Virus record (IMG/VR): IMGVR_UViG_3300017714_000017
Location: 1 to 48,517 of that record
DNA length: 48,517 bases
Strand: one strand, 5' to 3'
Source: a virus
This document shows positions 16,521 through 25,253 of this stretch, piece by piece. The notes beneath the pieces are model-generated. The model ran no database searches, was not told where the DNA came from, and saw only the letters and a program-made list of their open reading frames with translations. Each line of letters begins with the position of its first letter. Position 1 is the stretch's first letter. Both the position numbers and the translations under genes were made by a program.

Positions 16521-18485
16521 ATGGGATGCGGTGAAAACAGTTTAAGTAGCAACGCGACAGGTTTGGCTTATGCCGAAGAAGTTGCTTTAAAAATTCTTCC
16601 TGACGGAACCGTTGGAGTAGATTCTGTTGGTGCAACTTCTGCAACTTCTGAATTTACTGCAATTGAAATTTCTTGGGATGACGTAACTCGAAGAATTACA
16701 TTAACCGGAACAATTGCTGCTGGAGAAACCTCAGCAGTTGCAAAAATTACTCAAGCTAGAGGTGATGGAACTTCGGTTGGAGTAGTTGGCGAGCTTGTTT
16801 CAATAAATTCGCCAGGAACTTTTACTGGTAGCGATCCTACGGGAACTAGCATTGGTCAATGGGCGGGTGCGGGTGAAACCGGATCGACAGACTTAATTGC
16901 CATTGTATACATACCGTCGCTTCAAAATGGCGATACTTTCACAATTGAATTTGCTACAAGCAGTGCTGGTTTTGGATCAGGTGCAACAAAAGTTTTGACT
17001 GTAACAACTGTTGGAACAGGAGTTGCAAAATGGTACGAACTTGAGCCAAACAGTTACGATTCTTTAGGTTCGGAAATTGAAACAGTTGCTCGTTCACCGA
17101 TCAATGCTTCTCGACAGCAAAAGAAAGGTGTTGTTACTGATGTTACTGCTGACGGTGGTTTTAACACTGACATTACTCAGACAAACCTTCAGCGACTTAT
17201 GCAGGGTTTCTTTTTTGCTAAAGCACATGAGCGAGCCACGAGTAGCTCAATCAAATCGGCAGCAGATTCGATAACTTTGACAAGTGTTGCAAGTAGCACC
17301 ATTACAATTGCTGCTGGCGACGAAACAAAGTTTAAAATTGGAAGTCTTGTAAAACTTTCGGGTTTTGCAAACGCTGCTAACAACGGTGTTTTTGAAGTTA
17401 CTGATAACACTGGATCGGGCAGTCTTGTTTGTTCAGCAGCAAGTTTTACAAGTGAAACTGCACCTGCCGGAGCAAAGCTAGAAATCGTAGGATACGAGTT
17501 TCCGGCTGCTGATGTTAGCGCAGCTTTGACTGGCAATAGATTTGTTATGACAAGTGCTGCAAGCAAATTTGGTGACCTTGCACTTCAAGTCGGTGAATGG
17601 ATTCACGTTGGTGGTGATGCAATTGTAAACAGGCTTCTTAGCAATGCACCAGGTTTTGCAAGGGTTGCCGCTGTTGCATCAGACGGATCAACTTTAAGTC
17701 TTGAGCAATGCTCTTGGGCAACTCCACAGGCTGATGCCGGTACTGGCAAGCAATTGCAAATTTATCTTGGTTCGGTCATTCGCAACGAAAAAGACCCAAC
17801 TCTTATTAAATGCCAAAGCTACCAGCTTGAGCGTCAGCTTGGTAAGGATAACTTTGGAATCCAATCCCAGTACCTTATCGGTGCTGTTGCAAACGAGTTT
17901 AAGCTAAACATTCCAAGTGTTGAAAAACTCAACGCAGATGTCAGCTTTACAGCACTTGATACTCAAACCAGAAATGGTTCTACCGGAATTAAAGCCGGAA
18001 CAAGAGCAACAATGCCTGTGGAAAGTGCGTTTAACACTACAAGCCACATTTACCAAACTCGACTGTATGTTCATGATGCTGATGCAATCACTCCAGATTC
18101 GCTATTTGCGTTTGTCATGGACGGTGAGTTGACCATTAACAACAATGTCGATGGTTTAAAGGCTATTGGAACTCTGGGTTCTATGGACTTAAATGTCGGA
18201 GACTTTGAAGTTTCAGGCACACTTAATGTTTACTTTGCCACGGTTGCTGCTGTTGAAGCAGTTCGGGCAAATGCAGATGTCGGCTTCAATGTCATTGCTG
18301 CTCTCGACAACGCAGGGTTTGTCTTTGACATTCCATTGCTAAGTCTTGGCGGTGGTAGACTTGAAGTTGAAAAAGACGCTGCAATCATGTTGCCGTTGGA
18401 AACAATGGCAGCAGAAAACGCAGCAGGTTACACACTGTTGTCAACTTGGTTTGCGTACTTACCAACAGTCTCGATGGACAGTTAA
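16521..18485 (+). CDS. Tail tube protein with inserted surface domain
   Basis: A 654-residue protein, unusually long. Residues from about 165 (WYELEPNSYDSLGSEIETVARSPINASRQQKKG) show the start of the phage tail tube family 2 (R-SPI--SRQ-KKG), which continues to the C-terminus (ELTINNNVDGLKAIGTLGSMDLNVGDFEVSG). Residues about 30-160 look like an added Ig-like or beta-sandwich domain rich in Thr and Gly, probably exposed on the outside of the tail. It lies just before the tail chaperone genes, as expected for a tube gene. Confidence 0.8.
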   Translation: MGCGENSLSSNATGLAYAEEVALKILPDGTVGVDSVGATSATSEFTAIEISWDDVTRRITLTGTIAAGETSAVAKITQARGDGTSVGVVGELVSINSPGTFTGSDPTGTSIGQWAGAGETGSTDLIAIVYIPSLQNGDTFTIEFATSSAGFGSGATKVLTVTTVGTGVAKWYELEPNSYDSLGSEIETVARSPINASRQQKKGVVTDVTADGGFNTDITQTNLQRLMQGFFFAKAHERATSSSIKSAADSITLTSVASSTITIAAGDETKFKIGSLVKLSGFANAANNGVFEVTDNTGSGSLVCSAASFTSETAPAGAKLEIVGYEFPAADVSAALTGNRFVMTSAASKFGDLALQVGEWIHVGGDAIVNRLLSNAPGFARVAAVASDGSTLSLEQCSWATPQADAGTGKQLQIYLGSVIRNEKDPTLIKCQSYQLERQLGKDNFGIQSQYLIGAVANEFKLNIPSVEKLNADVSFTALDTQTRNGSTGIKAGTRATMPVESAFNTTSHIYQTRLYVHDADAITPDSLFAFVMDGELTINNNVDGLKAIGTLGSMDLNVGDFEVSGTLNVYFATVAAVEAVRANADVGFNVIAALDNAGFVFDIPLLSLGGGRLEVEKDAAIMLPLETMAAENAAGYTLLSTWFAYLPTVSMDS

Positions 18486-18533
18486 CCATCTAGGCTAAAT
18501 CATCCGTTTTTTTAATCATCCAAAGAGGAAGTT

Positions 18534-19034
18534 ATGAGTAACAAAAGTGTTGGAGCAAAATGGGGTAGAGACAAGTCAAAAGTCGATGATGGAGTGTGGG
18601 TAAACTGCGATGATCATGATGGCGAAGGAGCTTTTCAATTAAAAGTTCGTTATTTAAAAATTGCATCAAACCCTGATTATGCAAAATGCGTGACTAAGTT
18701 AATGAAACCTTACCGGAGACAATCCGGTGATCTTTCTTACGATGTGCAAACTAAGGTCGCAATGAAAGCATTTTGCAGAATTATTTTAGTTGACTGGAAA
18801 AATGCTTATGATGATTCGGGAAACGCCATGCCGTTTAATGAAGAAAACGGATTTAAACTAATGGAAGAGTTTCCTGATTTATATGAGTTTGTTTCTGCTG
18901 AAGCTAGTGATCCTAACAATTTTGGAATGCCCTCAGAAAAGGATGAAGACGATGCGGCAAAAAACTCTGTGCCTTCCTCAAGTACCAGTTGGAGTTCGGA
19001 GGATCAAATACCTCCACCCTCCAGCGACAGTTAA
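18534..19034 (+). CDS. Tail assembly chaperone, short form (gpG-like)
   Basis: A 166-residue protein between tail tube and tape measure, the classic place of the G/GT chaperones that load the tape measure. The C-terminus is a disordered acidic Ser/Pro tail, common where a frameshift point lies. An A AAA AAC heptamer in the correct phase (18959-18965, residues 142-144) would move ribosomes into the -1 frame to add the next domain. The short form ends 69 bases after that site. Confidence 0.85.
   Translation: MSNKSVGAKWGRDKSKVDDGVWVNCDDHDGEGAFQLKVRYLKIASNPDYAKCVTKLMKPYRRQSGDLSYDVQTKVAMKAFCRIILVDWKNAYDDSGNAMPFNEENGFKLMEEFPDLYEFVSAEASDPNNFGMPSEKDEDDAAKNSVPSSSTSWSSEDQIPPPSSDS
18959..18965 (+). promoter_or_regulatory. 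Programmed -1 frameshift site (A AAA AAC)
   Basis: The heptamer fits X XXY YYZ in the frame of the upstream gene (gcA AAA AAC). After slipping one base back, the reading frame is open without a stop until 19300. Further downstream 18990-19023 can fold into a two-part stem (TGGAG/CTCCA and GGAGG/CCTCC around an eight-base loop), about 24 bases after the site, which may help or be incidental. Confidence 0.85.
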
Positions 19035-19300
19035 CGAGGCTGGGTTTAGACGACAATAAAGCGATGACGAGTCCTGAATTAAATGACGGACTCGTTTTTT
19101 ATGTTGACATATTTTTTAAATTGACAACAGATCGACTTCATGAAATGGGTCCTATTCCCACAATGGCAATTTTAAACTTTGCGAACTATTACGACTTTAC
19201 TCAAGATGAAGAAAACGATTTGTTGTTTTTTATAAGAGCAATGGACAACACTTTTCTTGAGCATGTTTCAGCCGAAAATAAAAAGAAAATGAAGACATAA
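18965..19300 (+). CDS. Tail assembly chaperone, frameshift-added domain (T of gpGT)
   Basis: This frame lies at -1 to the upstream gene and has no good start of its own; its nearest start codon is TTG 18989 without a ribosome site. Read from the slip site it adds about 111 residues to the first 144 of the short form, giving a fusion of about 255. The added part is helical (LVFYVDIFFKLTTDRLHEMGPIPTMAIL...), typical of T domains that bind the tape measure. Confidence 0.8.
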   Translation, partial: LCAFLKYQLEFGGSNTSTLQRQLTRLGLDDNKAMTSPELNDGLVFYVDIFFKLTTDRLHEMGPIPTMAILNFANYYDFTQDEENDLLFFIRAMDNTFLEHVSAENKKKMKT

Positions 19301-19755
19301 TGGCAAACCAAAGAAATTTAGGAAATCTTGCAGGTGATCTTTACAAAATTGCAAGAGTTACAATACCTCGTGAAGTTTTAAAAGTTAAAAAGCAGGTTTC
19401 CCGTGATGTATTAAACACTGCTGTAAGAAAAACTAGAGTTGATACATCTAAGGCCAGATCAAATTGGCAAGTTAGTTTAAATCAAGACGAAGGCGATAAA
19501 GTAAAAGCCCATTTTCTTGGAAAAGGTGGTAGCACTTCTGCACCTTCTACTGCAATGTCTTTGAAATTAGGTAGAGAGCAAATAAAAACTGTGGGTGATA
19601 AAGATTCTGTCTTTGTTTACAACAACCTAGATTACATTCAAAAGTTAGATAGTGATCCAAGGTTTAATGACCAAATGGAAATTAACGCAATTAAAAAAGG
19701 CGAGCTTACTGCTGCTAAAATGTTGCCGCAAATGAAAATTGATCCAAAGGTTTAA
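19300..19755 (+). CDS. HK97 gp10-like neck/tail completion protein
   Basis: A 151-residue protein overlapping the chaperone stop by one base. The central pattern VRKTRVDTSKARSNWQVSL is the family hallmark (normally TPVDTGRARSNW) of HK97 gp10-type proteins. These usually stand before the tube gene; here the gene is between chaperone and tape measure. The C-terminal part is helical. Confidence 0.75.
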   Translation: MANQRNLGNLAGDLYKIARVTIPREVLKVKKQVSRDVLNTAVRKTRVDTSKARSNWQVSLNQDEGDKVKAHFLGKGGSTSAPSTAMSLKLGREQIKTVGDKDSVFVYNNLDYIQKLDSDPRFNDQMEINAIKKGELTAAKMLPQMKIDPKV

Positions 19756-19757
19756 AA

Positions 19758-22700
19758 ATGCCAAGTGAAATTTCAATACAAATTAAAGACAAAATTTCAA
19801 AAACAATTGAAAAGAAATTAATTGCGTTAGGCAGTGCTGCTTCAATTGCTAATGTAAATGTCAATAATTTAAAACGTAATTTAAATTTCGGAGGAATTAA
19901 GCTTGGTATTAGCACTTCTGGTCTTTCAAACATGGACAGGGAGTTAATAAAAACTCAACGTGAAACCGAAAAGTTAAAAAACGATCAAGAAAATTTAAGA
20001 TTAACAACTCTTAAACTTAATACCGAAGAAGCAAAATTAAATCTTACTTTAAACCAATTGGCCGAGAGTGAAAAAAGACTTGGGGCAATGGGTTTGCAAG
20101 CAGCAGCAGCACAAAACAAATTAGCAGCGGCTAATGCAAAACTTAGTAAAACTAGTAAAGTTACTTCAAACTTAACAAGTGATTTGACTGCAAAAGAAGT
20201 TGTCAGGGCAACGGCATTAACAAACCTTAGACTTAAACAAAAACAAGTAGAAATTGCCAATGTTCGGCTTCAAACTAGTCAAGCTAGATTGGCAAAAATA
20301 CTTAACCAAACAACTGCTGCTGAAAAACGACAAGAACTTCAAGCGGCCAAACTTGCTAGGTCTAGTAGTTTAGCTGCAAACAGTATTGCTAGGTTGTCTA
20401 GAAATGTAGCTTTCTTAAGAAAAAACCTTTTTGCAACAAGAGGTGCGTTAGGAGCAACAGTCCAAGGTTTAAGAAGTTACATTTCTCTTGGTGCTTTAAT
20501 AGGTGCTGGCGGTGCAATTAAAGGTGTTGATGCCTACAGGACTATTGAAAATCAATTGCGTCAAAATGTATCGGGTCAAACTGAACTTAACCAACTTACA
20601 GAACAACTGTTTGGAGTTGCAACTAGAGCAAGGGTTCCGGTAACAAGTTTGACTGTTGCATTTAGAAGGTATGACAACGCTCTTGCTCAAGCAGGCCAAA
20701 CACAAAAACAATCACTGCGAATTACTGAAACAATTGGTAAAATGCTTGCTCTTAACGGTGCAAGCGCACAAGAGTCCGCTTCAGCACTTCTTCAGTTAAG
20801 CCAGGCGTTTAACAAAGGTAAATTGGACGGTGACGAATTTAGAACCGTTGCTGAAGTCATGCCTCAAATTTTAGATGCTCTCGCTAGAGCTACTGGTAAA
20901 TCTAGGAAAGAGTTGTTTGACCTTTCTCGACAAGGTGAGCTTACAAGAGATATTTTAATTAAAGCATTTGAAGACCTTGAAAAACCAATTGATAAATTGA
21001 TGAAAAGTGCAGGAAGGACTGCTACGCAGGCGTTTATTGAATTAGTAAATAAAGTTATTTTTGCTTTTGGTGAGTTTGATAAAAGAACTGGATTTTTAGA
21101 TAAAGTTAACAGTGCTTTAGATTTTATGGGAAATCACATAAAAGAAATTGTTGTCGGTTTTCAAGCATTTGTTGCTGGTGTTTTGGCTTCTGGTGCTTTG
21201 TCTGCTATTGCAACAATACTTGCATCTATTGCTAGCGGGTTTGGTGTTTTAGCTGTAATACCTGCCATTTTTGGTGCAATTGTCGCAAATTTAGTTATGG
21301 CAGGGAAAGAAATAATAGTTTTTGAAAAACATGCTATTACTTTAAAAGAAATTTTAGACAACGTCATGTTTGCTTTAAGTGACATTACAAAAGCACTGGG
21401 GATTTACTTTAATGGATTAATGAAAGTTTTTGGTGACGACCCGCAAAGTCAATTTGATTTAATGGTGGACGCACTCAAACTTATAAAAAATTTGTTTAAG
21501 GAAGTTACTTCAAGTGCTTTAGGTTTTGTTCAAACATTAGTTCAAACATTACAGGGTGAAGACGGCTTAAAACAACTGGGACTCATTCTTCTTGAGTTAC
21601 CGGCAATGCTATCAAAATCTATTATAAAATTTATAAAAACTATTTCCGTAGCTTTAGCCCCAGCTTTAGCTGATTTGTTTATTCAAATTAGTAATTGGTC
21701 AGATGCTTTAGGTATTCATATTGAGAATCAATTAAGAAAATTGTTCAATACAGTATTCTGGCAAGATTTAGATATGTTAAAAGTAGAAGATACTCAGTTA
21801 CAAAAAGGCACTGAGGCATACAGAGAGGCTCACGATAGGTTTGTAAACAGCATTGTAAATTTTGGAGGAAATGAAGAGCAATTTGGCAGTGCTTTAGATT
21901 CAATGTTTTCAACTACAGCCGTTGATACTTTTTTTTCAACTTGGACTCACAACACTAGATATTTAAAAAATGAAACTGATCAATTGTTTGAAAGTGTGGG
22001 TGACGCTTTAATAAGCTCAGTTCAAGAAACTCGCATGAGGACTATGTTTGTTGAAATGAAAGAAAGCGTAATGGGATTTATTGTAGAAACAATACAATCT
22101 TCAAAAGTGCTTGAAACTTTTATAACAAATTTAGCAAATCAATTTTTATCAATTGCTCAAGCTTTCGACAGAATTACAGGAAATGTATTTTCAGTTGCTG
22201 AAAAAATACAATCTGGCATGAACGCTTTAGGTTTGATAAACCGCAGAGGTGGTGTTTTTGGATCAGACGGAAGTGGCGGTGAAGATAAACTTGGTTTAGA
22301 TAAAGTTGGAGAACAAGCCAGTGGTTTAAAAAGCGTATTTCAAAATCTTTCAAACGCATTTCAAAACTTTGTTAGAACTGGAAAGCTCAGTTTTAAAGAA
22401 TTAATACGATCTATTCTTGCCGATCTTCTTAGATTGTTTATGAACAATTTGTTTAAACAATTGTTCGGAGGAATGCTGGGCGGTGCTGGTGGAATAATGG
22501 GCTTTGCCGGTGGAGGTGCCGTTCCTTCAGCAAGTACAAGTTTTGGTGATGGAAAACAGTTTGGTCCAATGGCAGGCAAGTATTATGCCAATGGCGGCTT
22601 CACAGGTGGAGGGGCAAGAAATGGAATCGCAGGCTTTGTCCACGGACAAGAATACGTCATGCCTGCATCGCAAACAACGAAATATAGATCAACATTAGAT

Positions 22701-22955
22701 GCCATGAGAAATGGCACATTGAAGACGGGATCGACTGCCGGTGGCGGTGTTATGGTTAACGTCAACAACTACACCGATTCAGACGTATCGGTCAAGAAAA
22801 ACAAAAATGGTGAGCTTGAGCTTACCATTAGGGAGATTGCTCGTCAGCAAATTGCAGAACAAACTCCCAAGCTAATTGCTACAAATCTCCGTAACGCCAA
22901 CAGTCGTGAATCAAAAGCACTGGGGCAATCAACTTATACGAGAAGGAAGCGTTAG
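19758..22955 (+). CDS. Tail tape measure protein
   Basis: A 1065-residue protein, the longest in the window. Residues about 55-215 form a long coiled coil. From about 265 to 415 is the conserved tape-measure domain, with DEFRTVAEVMPQILDALARATGKSRKELFDLSRQGELTRDILIKAF. A hydrophobic stretch (about 465-520) follows, and the C-terminal third ends in Gly-rich segments (FAGGGAVP, YANGGFTGGG, FVHGQEYVMPA) seen in most tape measures. It sets tail length; 1065 residues suggests a tail near 150 nm at the usual helical rise. Confidence 0.93.
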   Translation: MPSEISIQIKDKISKTIEKKLIALGSAASIANVNVNNLKRNLNFGGIKLGISTSGLSNMDRELIKTQRETEKLKNDQENLRLTTLKLNTEEAKLNLTLNQLAESEKRLGAMGLQAAAAQNKLAAANAKLSKTSKVTSNLTSDLTAKEVVRATALTNLRLKQKQVEIANVRLQTSQARLAKILNQTTAAEKRQELQAAKLARSSSLAANSIARLSRNVAFLRKNLFATRGALGATVQGLRSYISLGALIGAGGAIKGVDAYRTIENQLRQNVSGQTELNQLTEQLFGVATRARVPVTSLTVAFRRYDNALAQAGQTQKQSLRITETIGKMLALNGASAQESASALLQLSQAFNKGKLDGDEFRTVAEVMPQILDALARATGKSRKELFDLSRQGELTRDILIKAFEDLEKPIDKLMKSAGRTATQAFIELVNKVIFAFGEFDKRTGFLDKVNSALDFMGNHIKEIVVGFQAFVAGVLASGALSAIATILASIASGFGVLAVIPAIFGAIVANLVMAGKEIIVFEKHAITLKEILDNVMFALSDITKALGIYFNGLMKVFGDDPQSQFDLMVDALKLIKNLFKEVTSSALGFVQTLVQTLQGEDGLKQLGLILLELPAMLSKSIIKFIKTISVALAPALADLFIQISNWSDALGIHIENQLRKLFNTVFWQDLDMLKVEDTQLQKGTEAYREAHDRFVNSIVNFGGNEEQFGSALDSMFSTTAVDTFFSTWTHNTRYLKNETDQLFESVGDALISSVQETRMRTMFVEMKESVMGFIVETIQSSKVLETFITNLANQFLSIAQAFDRITGNVFSVAEKIQSGMNALGLINRRGGVFGSDGSGGEDKLGLDKVGEQASGLKSVFQNLSNAFQNFVRTGKLSFKELIRSILADLLRLFMNNLFKQLFGGMLGGAGGIMGFAGGGAVPSASTSFGDGKQFGPMAGKYYANGGFTGGGARNGIAGFVHGQEYVMPASQTTKYRSTLDAMRNGTLKTGSTAGGGVMVNVNNYTDSDVSVKKNKNGELELTIREIARQQIAEQTPKLIATNLRNANSRESKALGQSTYTRRKR

Positions 22956-22962
22956 GTGGTAA

Positions 22963-23637
22963 ATGTCAAGAGTCTTGATCATTGGGGATACGCATGCACC
23001 CTGCATGCTTGATAGTTATCCGTTTTGGCTAAAAACAATTTACGAACAATGGTCTTGCGACCGAGTTGTAATGATCGGGGACTTGGTAGATTGGGCAAGT
23101 ATTTCATATCACCCAAAAGCTCCAAGTTTAAAAAATTCAGAATTTGAGTTTGAACAGGCTATGGAGCAGGTTCAGACGCTCTATAAGCTATTCCCCAAGG
23201 CTGATTGGCTAATTGGCAATCATGACGCTCTGAGCGAACGACAGGCGTTAGATTGTGGGCTACCGACCTTAGTCCTTAAAGATTACGCAAAGCTGTGGAA
23301 AGTCGATAAATGGACTGTACATCCTCGATTCGCTGATTTAATGATTGATGGTATAATTTACCGACATGGGGACAAAGGTCGAGGTGGTTTTTTCCCCGCT
23401 TTAAGCAATGCTCTGCTAGAGTTTACAAGTGTTGTCCAAGGACATTACCATTCTGTGGGAGGGGTCATGTACAATGCTAATAACAAAGCTAAGTATTTTG
23501 GACTTCAAGTGGGTTGTGGAATAAATATTTCTAAAAGTGCTATGGATTATGGAAAAAAATTCAGCAAACGCCCAGTGTTAGGTTGTGGTATTGTAATCGA
23601 CGGTAAGTTTCCTTTGTTTGAGCCAATGGAATTATAA
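22963..23637 (+). CDS. Calcineurin-like metallophosphoesterase
   Basis: A 224-residue enzyme with all the metal-binding motifs in order: GDTH (8-11), GDLVD (39-43), GNHD (85-88), HGD (135-137) and GHYH (160-163). The two-metal site is intact, so it should be an active phosphodiesterase or phosphatase; the substrate cannot be read from sequence. Its place inside the tail operon, seven bases after the tape measure and co-directional, is unusual. It could process DNA ends, be carried into the host, or hydrolyse a defence signal nucleotide. Confidence 0.9.
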   Translation: MSRVLIIGDTHAPCMLDSYPFWLKTIYEQWSCDRVVMIGDLVDWASISYHPKAPSLKNSEFEFEQAMEQVQTLYKLFPKADWLIGNHDALSERQALDCGLPTLVLKDYAKLWKVDKWTVHPRFADLMIDGIIYRHGDKGRGGFFPALSNALLEFTSVVQGHYHSVGGVMYNANNKAKYFGLQVGCGINISKSAMDYGKKFSKRPVLGCGIVIDGKFPLFEPMEL

Positions 23638-23638
23638 A

Positions 23639-24376
23639 ATGTCATTGTCAACATTTAAAATTAACCCTGAAAGTGCTTCTTATTCTGTTGCAGACGGGAT
23701 GAGCTTCGTCGGGGTTCAGCTTGACGGTGGTCAAAGCAGATTCCGAAAAGACAAGATTGGGAGCGCACGAGTTGTTAATGTTCGATGGACTTTTGATCGA
23801 AACGAATATCTATATTTTACTTCTTTTTACAATACAACAATCGACGAAGGTTCTTTGTCGTTTAAAATTTATTTAATTCTTGATGATCCTATTCCAGTTT
23901 TGCATCAAGTTCATTTTATTCAAGATAGTAAAAAGCTATCGGCTCAAACTGGTCATTCCTATCAAGTTACTGCCCAGCTAGAGGCTATTCCTGTTCCAAT
24001 TGACGATGCTTTAAATGCAGCAAGAGTTGCAGCCTACGAAGCTGATCCAAACACAGACTTGTCTAAAGTTACAGTTTCTTCTGATTCGCCACCTTTAGCT
24101 GTAGGAACAGTTGCAGGTCAGAGCAACATTCAATCGGATGTCGTTAGCTTTGCAACATCAAGCTACTTTAGCGATCCTGATTCAGCGGGAATTGTTTACT
24201 CGGCAACAAACCTTCCTGCTGGTTTGTCAATTAACTCAAGTACGGGTTTGATTAGCGGCACAATTACTCAAACTCCAACTTCGCTATTCGCAACTGTAAT
24301 TGCAACCGGACCTACTGGGTTTGCAATTCAAGAATTTACATGGTCAGTTCAAGTCAATAACGCACCGCCTCCATAA
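23639..24376 (+). CDS. Minor tail protein with C-terminal Ig-like domain
   Basis: A 245-residue protein from ATG 23639, just after the phosphoesterase stop; the in-frame start at 23618 would overlap it. Residues 1-130 look like a distal-tail/gpM-type domain. Residues about 155-240 carry the putative Ig pattern of the He_PIG type: Y--T-LPAGLSINSSTGLISGTIT. Such domains decorate phage tail tips and bind surfaces weakly. Confidence 0.75.
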   Translation: MSLSTFKINPESASYSVADGMSFVGVQLDGGQSRFRKDKIGSARVVNVRWTFDRNEYLYFTSFYNTTIDEGSLSFKIYLILDDPIPVLHQVHFIQDSKKLSAQTGHSYQVTAQLEAIPVPIDDALNAARVAAYEADPNTDLSKVTVSSDSPPLAVGTVAGQSNIQSDVVSFATSSYFSDPDSAGIVYSATNLPAGLSINSSTGLISGTITQTPTSLFATVIATGPTGFAIQEFTWSVQVNNAPPP

Positions 24377-24879
24377 TGAGTAGAGATTACGAAAAATTCT
24401 TTTTAAACTCAAAGTCTTCAATCGTATTGGTTGAGTGCGTTGAGATTTCGCATCCTAATTTTTCTCAGACTCACCGAGTTGTCAGAAATATTACTGCCGG
24501 AGTCACGGTCACGCATGAAGATTCGATTGCCTACACTTACGTTTATTATCCGCTAAAGATAACTAAAAACGGAAGCATTGGAGATTTAGATTATGGATTG
24601 CAAATTGAGTTTGGCGATCTTGGTGGAAACTTACAGCTTGAGTTAGATTTAGTTGCTGCAAACAACGGATTCGACACTAAGCCTGTCTGCAAGATGCGTG
24701 GCTATCGTTCCGATGATCTTTCTAAGCCAATTCACGGTCCGCTTACTCTTGAAGTCAACGAACTGGCATTTAACAAGGACGGCGCACAGTTTGATGCTGT
24801 AGCACCTTATCAAAACCAAAGTTCAACTGGCAGGCTTTACACTCTGAACCAATTTCCAATGCTCAGAGGGTTCCTGTAA
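24376..24879 (+). CDS. Minor tail protein (DUF1833-like, gpL position)
   Basis: A 167-residue beta-rich protein overlapping its neighbours by single bases or ATGA. The opening (LVECVEISHPNFSQTHRVVRN) and the later internal strands look like DUF1833 phage proteins. Synteny (M, then this, then a K-like peptidase, then J) places it at the lambda gpL position in the tail tip. Confidence 0.7.
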   Translation: MSRDYEKFFLNSKSSIVLVECVEISHPNFSQTHRVVRNITAGVTVTHEDSIAYTYVYYPLKITKNGSIGDLDYGLQIEFGDLGGNLQLELDLVAANNGFDTKPVCKMRGYRSDDLSKPIHGPLTLEVNELAFNKDGAQFDAVAPYQNQSSTGRLYTLNQFPMLRGFL

Positions 24880-25253
24880 TGGCAGGCGAGACAGAACTTG
24901 ATGATTTCCATTTCAAAAAATACGACCGATTAAATTACAATTGCTCGCATTTTGTTCGTGATCTTTGGATGTTTTTGGAAGGCCAAGACATCTGTGATAT
25001 GGTATCTGCTTGGAACTCGAACAATCTTTCCGAAGCAATGACAAGCAGGAAAGGGTTGTGGAAACTGGAAAGACCGACCGAGCCTTGCATTGCTTTGTTT
25101 GCTAGGAAAGGCGATCCTCCGCACGTTGGGGTTTTTATGCGGGGTATGATTTTTCACATGACTGAAACAGGCCCAGAATTGCAAAACTTGCCGTATGTTT
25201 TATCAACCTTTGAAAGCGTGAAGTATTACCTATGCAACACAAAGTACAACTAA
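24879..25253 (+). CDS. NlpC/P60-like tail peptidase (gpK-like)
   Basis: A 124-residue protein. Cys22 in LNYNCSHFVRDLW and His82 in PPHVGVFMRG are in the order and spacing of NlpC/P60 amidases; His93 (IFHM) is a possible third polar residue. In lambda-like tails this enzyme sits between L and J and cuts peptidoglycan peptide during entry. It is the only visible peptidoglycan-type hydrolase in the window. Confidence 0.8.
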   Translation: MAGETELDDFHFKKYDRLNYNCSHFVRDLWMFLEGQDICDMVSAWNSNNLSEAMTSRKGLWKLERPTEPCIALFARKGDPPHVGVFMRGMIFHMTETGPELQNLPYVLSTFESVKYYLCNTKYN

